NCBI GenBank assembly: GCA_934699415.1
Contig: CAKUWO010000017.1
Span: 1-26,642, forward strand
DNA from: an uncultured Erysipelotrichaceae bacterium
Lineage (GTDB): Bacteria; Bacillota_I; Bacilli_A; Erysipelotrichales; Erysipelotrichaceae
Direction of reading: 5' to 3'
DNA: 26,642 nucleotides
Below, in pieces: positions 13,491 through 22,603 of the stretch (position 1 is the first letter of the stretch; the number at the start of each line of letters is the position of its first letter). A model generated the notes under the pieces. The model did no database searches. It was not told where the DNA came from and saw nothing but the letters and a program-made list of their open reading frames with translations. Position numbers and translations under genes: made by a program.

Positions 13491-13680
13491 CTACACAGTG
13501 GTTTCGTTAGTTGTTTCCACTGAATCATTATCTATAGGATCGATTGTAGTTGATTCTTCAATCGCATCATTAATTTCTGTTGTTTCATCATCACATCATA
13601 TTTTTTCAACTACATTTTGTGAAGAGAGACCTAAAAGAAAAGAGGCTAATACTAGTAACAATTCTAGAAAACCAACCTCT
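13491..13680 (-). pseudogene. Decayed secreted-protein fragment
   Basis: Reading from about 13680 down, the frame gives a hydrophobic export-like segment (LELLLVLASFLLGLSS), then an in-frame TGA, then an acidic Thr-rich stretch (DDETTEINDAIEESTT) ending at TAG. It lacks a start codon. It resembles a broken signal-peptide or lipoprotein gene. The rest of the gap between the R-M promoter and HU (13302-13829) shows no intact gene. Confidence 0.35.
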
Positions 13681-13750
13681 TATTTTTAATACTTTTTTCT
13701 GTTTACTTACGAGTTTCTTATTCAAAATTTTGAACCATTAAAAATTTTTA

Positions 13751-13764
13751 TTTAGTTTCGAGTT
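13751..13764 (-). repeat. Inverted copy of the island-edge repeat
   Basis: On the minus strand AACTCGAAACTAAA matches 14 bases of the repeats at 8365-8383 and 8409-8427. A looser relative (AACTCGAGA) lies at 13808-13816. Together with the left copies it flanks the R-M region in inverted orientation. Confidence 0.65.
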
Positions 13765-13829
13765 ATAATAAAATATAAAAAAGAAGACATTTTTAAATAT
13801 TATATTTACTCTCGAGTTTGAAATTGAAA

Positions 13830-14114
13830 TTATTTGACAGAATCTTTTAAGTTTTTAGATGCTTTAAATGAAGGAATCTTTACTTCATTAATATACATCT
13901 TTTCTTTTGTAATTGGATTAACACCATTTCGAGCAGCTCTATTTTTAACTTCAAATTTACCAAAGCCATAGATATCTACTTTACCACCTTTGTGTAATGT
14001 TTCTGTTATTGTTTCAAATACTGCATCAACAGCATCGATAGCTGCTTTTTTAGTTAAACCAGTCTTATCAGATACGATATCTGTTAAAGCTTTCTTATTT
14101 AAATCAATTACCAT
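13830..14114 (-). CDS. hup: HU-family DNA-binding protein
   Basis: This 94-residue protein has the complete HU/IHF fold: N-terminal helices (LNKKALTDIVSDKTGLTKKAAIDAV, in two helices), the conserved GFGKFEVKNRAARNGVNP arm region with the DNA-intercalating proline, and a closing helix PSFKASKNLKDSVK. HU bends and compacts the chromosome as a dimer. AAAGGAT precedes the ATG, and it starts only three bases after nrnA, so it is the last gene of the smc-led operon. The R-M island begins beyond its stop. Confidence 0.95.
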   Translation of the reverse strand: MVIDLNKKALTDIVSDKTGLTKKAAIDAVDAVFETITETLHKGGKVDIYGFGKFEVKNRAARNGVNPITKEKMYINEVKIPSFKASKNLKDSVK

Positions 14115-14117
14115 ATT

Positions 14118-15068
14118 TTATCCTTTACTTTCTATTTCCTGTTGCAATTCTTTCTTTAATTGTTTAACATCTTTTTCACTTAGTCCTTTAATACCTGCAG
14201 CATTGATATGTCCCCCACCATTAAAATGGGTAGCTATCTCATTAACGGTATATCCTTTTTTAGATCTTAAAGAACCATCATATAAGCCTGTTTCGTTATT
14301 ATAAGCTAAAATAGCCCATATTTTAAAGCTTTTAACTGAACCAAACTCATCTATCATTGTTTTAGCTTTATTAGAACTAATCCCAAGTTTTTCTAAAGTT
14401 TTTTTATTTAATTTAATAAAACATAAACCATCTTTATATTTATAATGATTTCTAAGCTTGCTTCTAGTTGCGAAATCAGCTTCACTCTGGTCAAACATGC
14501 GCATTGAAATATCGGTCATCTCTATACCAGTATCGACTAATTTTGCAGCAACATATAACGTTCTAGAAGTACAATTTGTAGTTTTAAAATTTAAGGTATC
14601 TGTAAGCATTCCAGAATAAAATAATTCACTAGCTCGTTTAGGCATAGTATATGCTTCATAACCTTTAGACATTAAAATATCAGCAATTAACTCACTAGCT
14701 GAAGCTCTATTTTCTTCATCGATAACATAATTTTCAAATGTTTCGACATATGGATGATGATCTATACGGAAGATTTCTTTAGCTAATTTAAAACGTTCAT
14801 CATCAACTCTTGCAGCATTAGATGTATCAAAGACGATTGCTAATGATTCTTTGATAAATTCATCACTCGCTTCATCAACATATGGATAAATGGAAAAATA
14901 TTCTTTACCCAAAGCTTTTACTTCTTTATTAGGAAAGTTATATTTTAGCCATTCTTTAGTACCAAGTTGAGACCCTGCAGCATCACCATCTGGATGAGTA
15001 TGCCTAAAGAGTGTGATTTTGTCATATTCTTTAATCTTATTCAATAACTCAATATATTCACAATTCAT
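14118..15068 (-). CDS. nrnA: DHH-family phosphoesterase, NrnA-like nanoRNase / pAp phosphatase
   Basis: This 316-residue protein is the length of B. subtilis NrnA (313), which degrades 2-5 nt RNAs and dephosphorylates pAp. The DHH domain shows HTHPDGDAAGSQ (residues 23-34), VFDTSN and RIDHHPYVE, which bind two metal ions (usually Mn). The C-terminal DHHA1 domain has the substrate-binding FNGGGHINAAG. All key residues are present. It lies four bases after ackA and three before HU, so the genes are cotranscribed. Confidence 0.9.
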   Translation of the reverse strand: MNCEYIELLNKIKEYDKITLFRHTHPDGDAAGSQLGTKEWLKYNFPNKEVKALGKEYFSIYPYVDEASDEFIKESLAIVFDTSNAARVDDERFKLAKEIFRIDHHPYVETFENYVIDEENRASASELIADILMSKGYEAYTMPKRASELFYSGMLTDTLNFKTTNCTSRTLYVAAKLVDTGIEMTDISMRMFDQSEADFATRSKLRNHYKYKDGLCFIKLNKKTLEKLGISSNKAKTMIDEFGSVKSFKIWAILAYNNETGLYDGSLRSKKGYTVNEIATHFNGGGHINAAGIKGLSEKDVKQLKKELQQEIESKG

Positions 15069-15072
15069 CTTA

Positions 15073-16266
15073 TTACCTCAATAATTTATATGTAGCTCTT
15101 GCGATTGCTAATTCTTCTTTAGTTGGAATTACATAAATATCTGTTTTAGAAGAATCTAAAGATAATTTAGCTTCATTTCCATGAGTCTTATCATTAATAT
15201 CATAATTAATTAAAAGACCCATCCCCTCTTCTAATCCTTTTAAGATATCTTTACGACAATCTTTATTATTTTCACCAATCCCACCAGCAATAATCAATGC
15301 ATCAACATGTCCTAATTTCATATAATAACTGCCAATCATTTCAATAATATGATTAATAAACATATCTCTTGATAGTTTAGCTTGTCTATTACCTTTAAGA
15401 ATCGCTTTATCAACGTCTCTTGCATCACTTGATATTTCAGAAATGCCATAAAAACCAGATTCTTTATTTAAAATATAACTCATTTCATTTGGTTTTAAAC
15501 TAAGCTTATCCATCATATATAAAATGGCTGAAGGATCTAAATCACCACATCTTGTACCCATCATAAGACCACCAAGAGGAGTTAAGCCCATTGATGTAGC
15601 AATGCATTCACCATTTTTAATGGCTGAAATACTAGCGCCATTTCCAAGATGAGCAGTAATAATATTTAATTTTTTTATATCTTTATGGCTAATTTCACCA
15701 TAACGTAAAGCAAGATATTCATGGCTTATACCATGAGCTCCATATTTACGTAATTTATATTCATCTCTCCATTTATAAGGTAATGGGAAAGTATAATTAT
15801 CTTCTTTAATTGTTTGATGGAAAGCAGTATCAAAAACAAAAACATTTGTAGCATTTGGTAAAATTTCTTTAAAAGCCTTATAACATACAATATGAGCAGG
15901 ATTGTGAAGTGGTGCTAATATTGCTAATTCATCAACCTTTTCAAGTACGTCATCATCAACAATTACAGGCGAAGAGAAATAATAGCCACCCTGCACAATG
16001 CGGTGACCGATGCCTTTTATCTCATCTAATGAGCTAATAATATTTGAATCATATAAAGCTTTAATAACAATTTTAACAGCTTCAAAATGATTATTAATAA
16101 TCATCTCTTGATGATTCTTATTACCATTTAAACGTAAAGTAAAGAAACTATTGGCTAAACCAATCCTTTCAGCATGGCCTTGGCACAATACTGTCTCAGT
16201 TGGCATATCAAATAATTGAAATTTTAAAGAAGAGCTTCCAGCATTAACAGAAAGGACTTTACTCAT
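15073..16266 (-). CDS. ackA: Acetate kinase
   Basis: This 397-residue protein is full length for AckA, which converts acetyl phosphate and ADP to acetate and ATP. Signatures are the N-terminal VNAGSSSLKFQLF, GHRIVQGG, the FDTAFHQT loop, YGAHGISHEY, the ATPase motif TAHLGNGASISAI and the conserved MGLTPLGGLMMGTRCGDLDP. The ATG follows directly on the ylxM stop, and its ribosome site (AAGGAG) is inside the last ylxM codons. No pta is nearby. This supports a fermentative energy metabolism. Confidence 0.97.
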   Translation of the reverse strand: MSKVLSVNAGSSSLKFQLFDMPTETVLCQGHAERIGLANSFFTLRLNGNKNHQEMIINNHFEAVKIVIKALYDSNIISSLDEIKGIGHRIVQGGYYFSSPVIVDDDVLEKVDELAILAPLHNPAHIVCYKAFKEILPNATNVFVFDTAFHQTIKEDNYTFPLPYKWRDEYKLRKYGAHGISHEYLALRYGEISHKDIKKLNIITAHLGNGASISAIKNGECIATSMGLTPLGGLMMGTRCGDLDPSAILYMMDKLSLKPNEMSYILNKESGFYGISEISSDARDVDKAILKGNRQAKLSRDMFINHIIEMIGSYYMKLGHVDALIIAGGIGENNKDCRKDILKGLEEGMGLLINYDINDKTHGNEAKLSLDSSKTDIYVIPTKEELAIARATYKLLR

Positions 16267-16587
16267 TTATTTCTCCTTAATAAGTTTAAGTTTAGAAGCA
16301 TAAGCGATAATGTTTTCATTATTGCTTTTTAACATTTCATCTATTAAAGTATCAATTTCTTTATCTTTTTGGACAATTTTAAAGATATCTTCATATTTTT
16401 CTAATTGTTTAAGACAACGATTAATTTGAATTGATACTGCTTGTTTAGAAATGTTATGATTTTCAGCTATTTCTTGCATTGAATAATCATTACGAAAATA
16501 ATCATTTAAAATACCTTTTTGATTCTTATTAAATAATTCTTCATAACAATCAAGCAATTCATTAGCATATATTAAATTAGCGTTCAT
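16267..16587 (-). CDS. ylxM: YlxM-like HTH protein (SRP-associated)
   Basis: This 106-residue protein of the UPF0122/YlxM family has a sigma-70 region 4-like helix-turn-helix, YSMQEIAENHNISKQAVSIQI, followed by a helical tail. In many Gram-positive bacteria ylxM stands between ftsY and ffh and its product stimulates the signal recognition particle. Here it follows ftsY with an 11-base overlap, but ffh is replaced by ackA. Function is by family and position. Confidence 0.85.
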   Translation of the reverse strand: MNANLIYANELLDCYEELFNKNQKGILNDYFRNDYSMQEIAENHNISKQAVSIQINRCLKQLEKYEDIFKIVQKDKEIDTLIDEMLKSNNENIIAYASKLKLIKEK

Positions 16588-17542
16588 TACTTAAATCCCC
16601 TAAAACAGAATATAAGTAAAGATTTAAATCAAAAGCTTTTAAATCGTTTTCGGTTTCACCAAAAGTTAAAAAACGTACAGGTAATCCTAAATGGTCCTTA
16701 ATTCCAATTACTATCCCACCTTTTGCAGTACCATCCATCTTAGTTAAGATAATGCCACTAAGGCTTGTTATTTCATTAAAAGTTGTCGCTTGCGATAAAC
16801 CATTTTGTCCAGTATTAGCATCGATGACAAGCCAAGTATTATGCGGACCACCTTCAATTTCTTTACCAATGACTTTTTTCATCTTAGCTAATTCTTGCAT
16901 CAGATTCTTTTTATTTTGTAGGCGTCCAGCTGTATCGATTAAAAGATAATCAATACCATTTTCTTTAGCATAACGACATCCTTTAACAATAACCGAACTT
17001 GGATCTTCATTTGGTTCGCCTTTGATTACAACAAAACCTAACTTAGAACCCCAAGAAGCTAATTGATCTACAGCACCAGCTCTAAAAGTATCAGCAGCTA
17101 CAAGAGCTACTTTCTTTCCTTGATTACGATAATATGAGGCTAATTTAGCACATGTTGTGGTCTTGCCACTACCATTAACCCCTACAAGCATAGTGATCGT
17201 AATACCATCTTTATTTTCTATAATTGGACTATCTTCTTTTGTTTCGTAAACTTCTTTTAAAGTTTCGACAATTAAGTCCATTACTTCATCACTATTTAAT
17301 TTTTTATGTCCGGCTTTCTTTAAAAATTTTGAACATACTTTTTCAGAAGTGTGATAACCTAAATCTGCATCAATCAAGGTAACCATTAAGTTTTCCATAA
17401 ATTCATCACTATCAACTAGGCCGTCTTTGGATATATAACGTAACTTAGTTCCTAAATTAGCATTTGTTTTAGAAAAACCACTTAAATATTCTTTATTATC
17501 TTCACCGGTAAAAAAGTTTTTTAATGAATCAAGAAACCCCAT
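16577..17542 (-). CDS. ftsY: FtsY, SRP receptor GTPase
   Basis: A 321-residue protein begins at MGFLDSLKNFF (ATG 17540-17542), chosen because AGGAGGGG lies just upstream. A longer frame begins inside smc. It receives the signal recognition particle at the membrane. The N domain is followed by the NG GTPase: G1 GVNGSGKTT (121-129), then DTFRAGAVDQL, G3 DTAGRLQNK, G4 TKMDGTAKGG. There is only a short N-terminal region instead of the long acidic A domain of E. coli FtsY, as usual in Gram-positives. The start lies 14 bases inside the end of smc. Confidence 0.95.
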   Translation of the reverse strand: MGFLDSLKNFFTGEDNKEYLSGFSKTNANLGTKLRYISKDGLVDSDEFMENLMVTLIDADLGYHTSEKVCSKFLKKAGHKKLNSDEVMDLIVETLKEVYETKEDSPIIENKDGITITMLVGVNGSGKTTTCAKLASYYRNQGKKVALVAADTFRAGAVDQLASWGSKLGFVVIKGEPNEDPSSVIVKGCRYAKENGIDYLLIDTAGRLQNKKNLMQELAKMKKVIGKEIEGGPHNTWLVIDANTGQNGLSQATTFNEITSLSGIILTKMDGTAKGGIVIGIKDHLGLPVRFLTFGETENDLKAFDLNLYLYSVLGDLSNER

Positions 17543-20465
17543 AGTTCCCCTCCTTATCTGAATAATTATAGGCATCTGTAAGTCTGACTTTCATCATCTG
17601 TGATACCCCTCTTTTCTGCATCGTAACGCCATATAAGACATCACATTCTTCCATAGTACCTGGACGATGGGTAATGATAATGAATTGGCTTTGTGTAGAG
17701 AATTTCTTAATATATTTCGCAAATCTTTCGACATTAACCTCATCAAGTGCTGCTTCAACTTCATCAAATAAGATAAGAGGAACTTTTCTTACTTTCATAA
17801 TTGTAAATAGGACACAGATTGCAATTAATGTTTTCTCACCACCAGAGAATAATTTAATTGATTTAACAGCTTTTCCTGGCGGTTGAACATCGACATCGAT
17901 TCCAGAATTTAATAAATCATTAGGATCTTCAAGAATTAAGCGTGCTTTGCCAACACCGAATAAAGCAGTAAAAGTTTCAGGAAGAGCTTTATTAATTTCA
18001 TCAAAGGTCTCTTTAAACTTTGTTTTCATTGTTTCATCCATTTCATCAATGGCTTTCAAAAGTTTATCACGGCTAGCGATTAAATCGTTATAATTATGTT
18101 CCATATAATCATAACGTTCTTTAAGCTCAGCATATTCTTCAGGTGCTGACATATTAATATTGCCAAGATTCTTAATAGTATCTCTTAATTCTCTAATTTC
18201 ATCTTCACTTGTTTCTTTAATATCTTGTGCTAAATTATCTTTAGCATATTCATAAGTTAATTGATATTCAGACGAAAGACGGTTCAAAGCTTCTTCTAAT
18301 TTAGCAGTTAATGTAGCGGCATTAGACGATAAGCTAATTAATTCATCATTTTTAAGATCATATTGTTTACGTTTTAATCTAATTTGTTGATCATTACGCT
18401 CAATTAAGTCATTAAGCTGATTCTTTTCACTACGTTTAGAAGTTAAAACAGGTGTAATATCATCTTTTTCTTTATAGAAAGAATTAAGCTCATCAATTAA
18501 TGAGGTATCAATTTCCCCTTCTTCACTTGTTATTTCTAAAGCCTCATATTCAGATTTAAGCTTTTCGTATTTTGCTAATTTAGTATCTCTTAATGTTTCA
18601 AGTTGAGCACTTAAAATACGTTTATCCGTAATAGTATGTTCAAGATCATCTTTAGCAATATTTAAAGAATTAGCTTCTCTTTTAGCTAATTCAAGCTGTG
18701 CTTCAACTGATATCAATTCATTTTTAATACGATTATATTCGCTTTGTGCAGTGATTAAAGAGGTTGAATTCTTATAACGACCACCGGTCATCGTACCACC
18801 ACGATGAACAATATCACCATCAAGAGTAACGATATTATAGGAATATTTTAAAAGAGTAGCTAATTCATTAGCAGTTTTTAAATCTTTGCATAATAAAACA
18901 TTGGCTAAAAGTGATTCATTTACTTTCTTAAATTCTTTATCGCATTCAACAAAGAGATCACAAGTACCTAAATAACCTTCAAAGTTATCGGCGATAATCT
19001 GATGTTCCTCTTGGATATATCTTGTTTTTAAAACTGTTAAAGGTAAGAAAGTAGCTCTACCAGACATATTCTGTCTTAAGAAATCAATGGCTTTACGAGC
19101 ACTTGCTTCATCTTTTGTTACGATATGATAGATTGAGCCCGCTAAAGCTGCTGATATAGCTTCTCCATAGCCTTCTTTTGCATGCAATTCCTGCCCTACA
19201 ACACCTACAATACCATTTAATGAATAACGATTATTCATGACGGTTTTAACACCAATTTGAGCATTAGAAAAAGGATCCTTTAATAAGGCATCTAAGGTAT
19301 TTAAACGATTGGAAAGTCTTTGATAGACAGCATTTCTTTCATTTCTTTTATCATTAGCATCTAATAATAAATTAATATTTTCTTCTAATTTCGTATTTAA
19401 AAGATTAATTTCAGTTTTAGTTTCATTTAAACGTTTTTCACGATCTTCATATTCTTTACGAGCATCATATAAAAGCGAAAGCATTTGTTGCGCTTTTTGT
19501 TTAGAATTACCCTGCTTTAATAAATATTGTCTTTTTGATTCAATCTCACTTTGTCTTTTTTCTAAGATATGAATCTTTTCAATAACTTTAACAAGTTTTT
19601 CTTGCAAAGCGTTAATTTCATCATCTAAAGTACGTTGTTTAGTCTTTAAATCAGCATTTTGATTTTCAGTAACAGAAATTGATGTTTTAGTTACAGCAAT
19701 ATCTGATTCAACCAAGAAGCGATCTTTTTCCAATTGTTCTTTTTCTTGTTTTAAATCATTAATTGTTTTAACAAGATAAGCAATTTCTATTTCTTCTAAA
19801 CGTGCTTTTTTATCACGGAAAATTAAAGCTTTATTTGCTGCTCTTTTAAGAGGATTAATTTGTTTTTCAAGTTCATTTAAAATATCAAAAGTGCGATCTA
19901 AATTATCTTTAGTACGTTCAAGACGAGCTAAAGATTCTGCTTTTTTCTTTTTATATTTAGCAACACCAGCTGCTTCTTCAAATATTGCTCTTCTTTCATA
20001 TGGTTTTGCTTCTGCAAATGATGAAATATTGCCCTGTGAAATCATTGAAAGTGAATCTTTGCCAAGACCACTATCTAAAATTAGATCTAAAACATCTTTC
20101 AAACGAACATTTTTATGATTGATTAAATATTCAGCTTCTTGATCAGTACTATAAATACGGCGTGTAATTTCAATTTCATCACATTGAGAATTTAAATAAT
20201 GCGAGCTATTATCAATAACTAAAGTTACCGAAGCCATATTTAAAGCTCTTCGATTCTCTGCTCCTGCAAAGATAACATCGCTCATTTTATCGCCACGTAA
20301 AGACTTGACACTTTGTTCGCCTAAAACCCAGCGTATTGCATCGCTGATATTACTTTTACCACAACCATTAGGACCGACAATGCCAGTCATAGGTTTATCA
20401 AATTCTATTACTTGCTTATCAGCAAATGATTTAAATCCTTGTAACTCAATTCTTTTAAGGAACAT
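17529..20465 (-). CDS. smc: SMC chromosome condensation protein (short-armed)
   Basis: This 978-residue protein has all SMC landmarks: Walker A GPNGCGKSN (31-39), Q-loop region, hinge at about 400-570 (NGIVGVVGQ, MTGGRYK), signature SGGEK (874-878) and Walker B LILFDEVEAALD (D901, E902). It forms the core of the SMC-ScpAB loop-extruding complex. It is about 200 residues shorter than B. subtilis SMC (1186), and the hinge position shows that both coiled-coil arms have lost roughly 100 residues, so the shortening is symmetric and not a truncation. AGGAGGAG precedes the ATG. Overlap with ftsY keeps the smc-ftsY order of Bacillota. Confidence 0.96.
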   Translation of the reverse strand: MFLKRIELQGFKSFADKQVIEFDKPMTGIVGPNGCGKSNISDAIRWVLGEQSVKSLRGDKMSDVIFAGAENRRALNMASVTLVIDNSSHYLNSQCDEIEITRRIYSTDQEAEYLINHKNVRLKDVLDLILDSGLGKDSLSMISQGNISSFAEAKPYERRAIFEEAAGVAKYKKKKAESLARLERTKDNLDRTFDILNELEKQINPLKRAANKALIFRDKKARLEEIEIAYLVKTINDLKQEKEQLEKDRFLVESDIAVTKTSISVTENQNADLKTKQRTLDDEINALQEKLVKVIEKIHILEKRQSEIESKRQYLLKQGNSKQKAQQMLSLLYDARKEYEDREKRLNETKTEINLLNTKLEENINLLLDANDKRNERNAVYQRLSNRLNTLDALLKDPFSNAQIGVKTVMNNRYSLNGIVGVVGQELHAKEGYGEAISAALAGSIYHIVTKDEASARKAIDFLRQNMSGRATFLPLTVLKTRYIQEEHQIIADNFEGYLGTCDLFVECDKEFKKVNESLLANVLLCKDLKTANELATLLKYSYNIVTLDGDIVHRGGTMTGGRYKNSTSLITAQSEYNRIKNELISVEAQLELAKREANSLNIAKDDLEHTITDKRILSAQLETLRDTKLAKYEKLKSEYEALEITSEEGEIDTSLIDELNSFYKEKDDITPVLTSKRSEKNQLNDLIERNDQQIRLKRKQYDLKNDELISLSSNAATLTAKLEEALNRLSSEYQLTYEYAKDNLAQDIKETSEDEIRELRDTIKNLGNINMSAPEEYAELKERYDYMEHNYNDLIASRDKLLKAIDEMDETMKTKFKETFDEINKALPETFTALFGVGKARLILEDPNDLLNSGIDVDVQPPGKAVKSIKLFSGGEKTLIAICVLFTIMKVRKVPLILFDEVEAALDEVNVERFAKYIKKFSTQSQFIIITHRPGTMEECDVLYGVTMQKRGVSQMMKVRLTDAYNYSDKEGNYGVS

Positions 20466-20495
20466 GGACTCCTCCTTACATACAGCGTATTTATA

Positions 20496-20504
20496 ATTAT
20501 AACA
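20496..20504 (-). promoter_or_regulatory. Extended -10 promoter of smc
   Basis: On the minus strand TGTTATAAT (a TGn extended -10 with perfect TATAAT) lies in the 47-base gap between the U32 gene and smc, about 30 bases before the start codon. No good -35 box is present, which an extended -10 can tolerate. Confidence 0.6.
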
Positions 20505-20512
20505 TAGTTGTT

Positions 20513-22603
20513 TTAATCATATTTTTCGAAACGATAGAGTTGATTATCTTCTTCTTTTATCGGGATATCTTCTACTAAACATGTGCGATTATTACGTTTG
20601 ACAATTGGATAAAGATGCTCTTTAAAACTTAAAGCATAATGATGATTTTTATCTATTCCATCGATAGCATCAATTGGTGATAATCTAAGATTCATTAAAT
20701 CTCTTTTACCATAAGCCATATAATGTGCTTTTAAGTCTTTATCTTTTAAAGCATTAGCCAAGATATCTCTTTCTTTATCACGCAATTCGCTTGATATAAT
20801 TACAGCTTCAAACCCTAAATTATATAATAATTCAACAGCAGAAGAATTATTGGCATTTAATGTATAATAAGCAATTTTATGCGGTACTTCTTTTAATAAA
20901 GCACCGAGCTCACTTACGACAATCTTATCTTTCTCTGGGTAAATATTTGAAGGATTAATGACAGGATACAATAAGTAATCATTACCCTGTTCACTAATGG
21001 TAATGACATTTTCCATTATTTGATTGGTTTCAATAATTGGAAGATTGATAGCTTTTGTTTTCTTAATTTGATAACTAGGCTTTATTTCTTCTCTTTCTTT
21101 AACTAATCTTTCTTGATTGAGCTTATTAATTAAACTTCTTCTTAATTCTTTAATTTCTTTTAAAGAAATGAAACAATTATCATCTAAATCACAATTAAAG
21201 TTAATCAAACGATATGGTGTATCTTTTAAATGATCTATAGCTTTTAAGACATCTTCTTTCTTTATGGCACTAGTTTTAGCTTCTTCAACTATTGTTCCTT
21301 TAACACTTACTTCTTTACCATCACATTTACAAGATAAGCTAATTTCTTCTTTGACATGGGCAACAAAATCAATATCTAAATTTAAACGTGGATATGTAAG
21401 ATTTTCAATAATTTCTTTTTCTAAATGAAAATCACTTGTTTTATATACCAAAGTGCCTCTTGTAATGAAAGAATTAATATCTAAAACAGCAGTATCTCCA
21501 GCTCTAACAAAAGATGTTAAACGACCATTAGTTTCATATAATCGATTAACGATAAAGCCATCATTATCATTATTATTAAATCTAATACCATCAAATTGCG
21601 CTAAATCTTTCTCAAGTTTTACATATGCTTTTGAATTCTTAACAGCAATAACTTTACCAATTGTTATTCCACGATGATTAGGTTTATCACTAGCATAAAT
21701 ATCTTTAGCTTCAGCATCAAATAGATAATCGTTTGTAAAGCCTCGATTAAAAAGAACTTTAATATTCTCTAATTCTTTTTCACTTAAATTAAAGTCTTTA
21801 CCACTATAATAAGCATTAATAGCTTTACGATACATTCTTGTAATATATCCAACATAAGCTGGTTTTTTCATTCTTCCTTCAATTTTTAAAGAAGATACAC
21901 CAGCTTCAATAAGTTCAGGAATATTATTTATAAGCATCATATCATGTGATGATAATAAATAATCATTAGTATCAATATATTCATTACTATCTAAATCAAA
22001 TAGTTTATAAGGTAAACGGCAACATTGAGCACAAATACCTTTATTACCACTTCGATTAAATAATGATGATGAGAATAAACATTGGCCACTATACGAAATA
22101 CATAAAGCACCGTGGACAAAGGTTTCGATTTCAATTCCTTGTTGACACATTTCTTTTATATCTTCTAATTTGCTTTCTCTTGCGACAACTACCCTTTTAA
22201 ATCCTAAAGCTTTAGCAGTCTTTACCCCTTCAACATTATGAATGTGCATTTGTGTACTGCAATGAATTTCCATTAGAGGATATTGTTTCTTAATTTCATA
22301 ATATAGACCTAAGTCTTGAATAATTAAAGCATCAACACCAATTTCTAAATAAAAAGCAACCTCTTTTAATGCTGCAGCTAATTCTAAATCATTTAAAAGA
22401 GTATTCATTGTTACATAAACTTTAACACCATATAGATGAGCAAAATTGATAGCTTCAATCATCTCTTCATGATTAAAATTGGTTGCATATGCTCTAGCAC
22501 CAAAATTTTTACCACCAAGATATACTGCATCAGCACCATTGCTAATAGCTGCTTTTAAAGCCTCAAAAGAGCCTGCAGGCGCAAGTAATTCAATTCTTTT
22601 CAT
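20513..22603 (-). CDS. U32 family protein (RlhA/TrhP-type RNA hydroxylation)
   Basis: A 696-residue protein starts at MKRIELLAPAGS (ATG 22601-22603); a longer frame reaches into sdaA without a ribosome site. U32 landmarks are ELLAPAGSFEALKAAI, GADAVYLGGKNFGARA, STQMHIHN, FVHGALCISYSGQC and the Cys cluster NRSGNKGICAQCC, followed by SLKIEGRMKKPAYV. The long C-terminal part fits the DUF3656-type domain of RlhA. Long forms hydroxylate a cytidine of 23S rRNA in E. coli (RlhA), while short forms (TrhP/YrrNO) act on tRNA wobble uridine; older annotations say peptidase. Which RNA this one modifies is uncertain. It overlaps sdaA by 14 bases. Confidence 0.88.
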   Translation of the reverse strand: MKRIELLAPAGSFEALKAAISNGADAVYLGGKNFGARAYATNFNHEEMIEAINFAHLYGVKVYVTMNTLLNDLELAAALKEVAFYLEIGVDALIIQDLGLYYEIKKQYPLMEIHCSTQMHIHNVEGVKTAKALGFKRVVVARESKLEDIKEMCQQGIEIETFVHGALCISYSGQCLFSSSLFNRSGNKGICAQCCRLPYKLFDLDSNEYIDTNDYLLSSHDMMLINNIPELIEAGVSSLKIEGRMKKPAYVGYITRMYRKAINAYYSGKDFNLSEKELENIKVLFNRGFTNDYLFDAEAKDIYASDKPNHRGITIGKVIAVKNSKAYVKLEKDLAQFDGIRFNNNDNDGFIVNRLYETNGRLTSFVRAGDTAVLDINSFITRGTLVYKTSDFHLEKEIIENLTYPRLNLDIDFVAHVKEEISLSCKCDGKEVSVKGTIVEEAKTSAIKKEDVLKAIDHLKDTPYRLINFNCDLDDNCFISLKEIKELRRSLINKLNQERLVKEREEIKPSYQIKKTKAINLPIIETNQIMENVITISEQGNDYLLYPVINPSNIYPEKDKIVVSELGALLKEVPHKIAYYTLNANNSSAVELLYNLGFEAVIISSELRDKERDILANALKDKDLKAHYMAYGKRDLMNLRLSPIDAIDGIDKNHHYALSFKEHLYPIVKRNNRTCLVEDIPIKEEDNQLYRFEKYD

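Noticed and set aside
13118..13689. Plus-strand frames of 84 and 63 codons upstream of the R-M genes
   Set aside because: The complementary strand gives more protein-like sequence and a good promoter; these frames have unconvincing starts and low-complexity content.
13690..13829. Third dif-like site marking the right end of the R-M island
   Set aside because: No copy of the TTATGCGAAAT arm or the central six bases is present; only the unrelated AACTCGAAACTAAA repeat occurs there.
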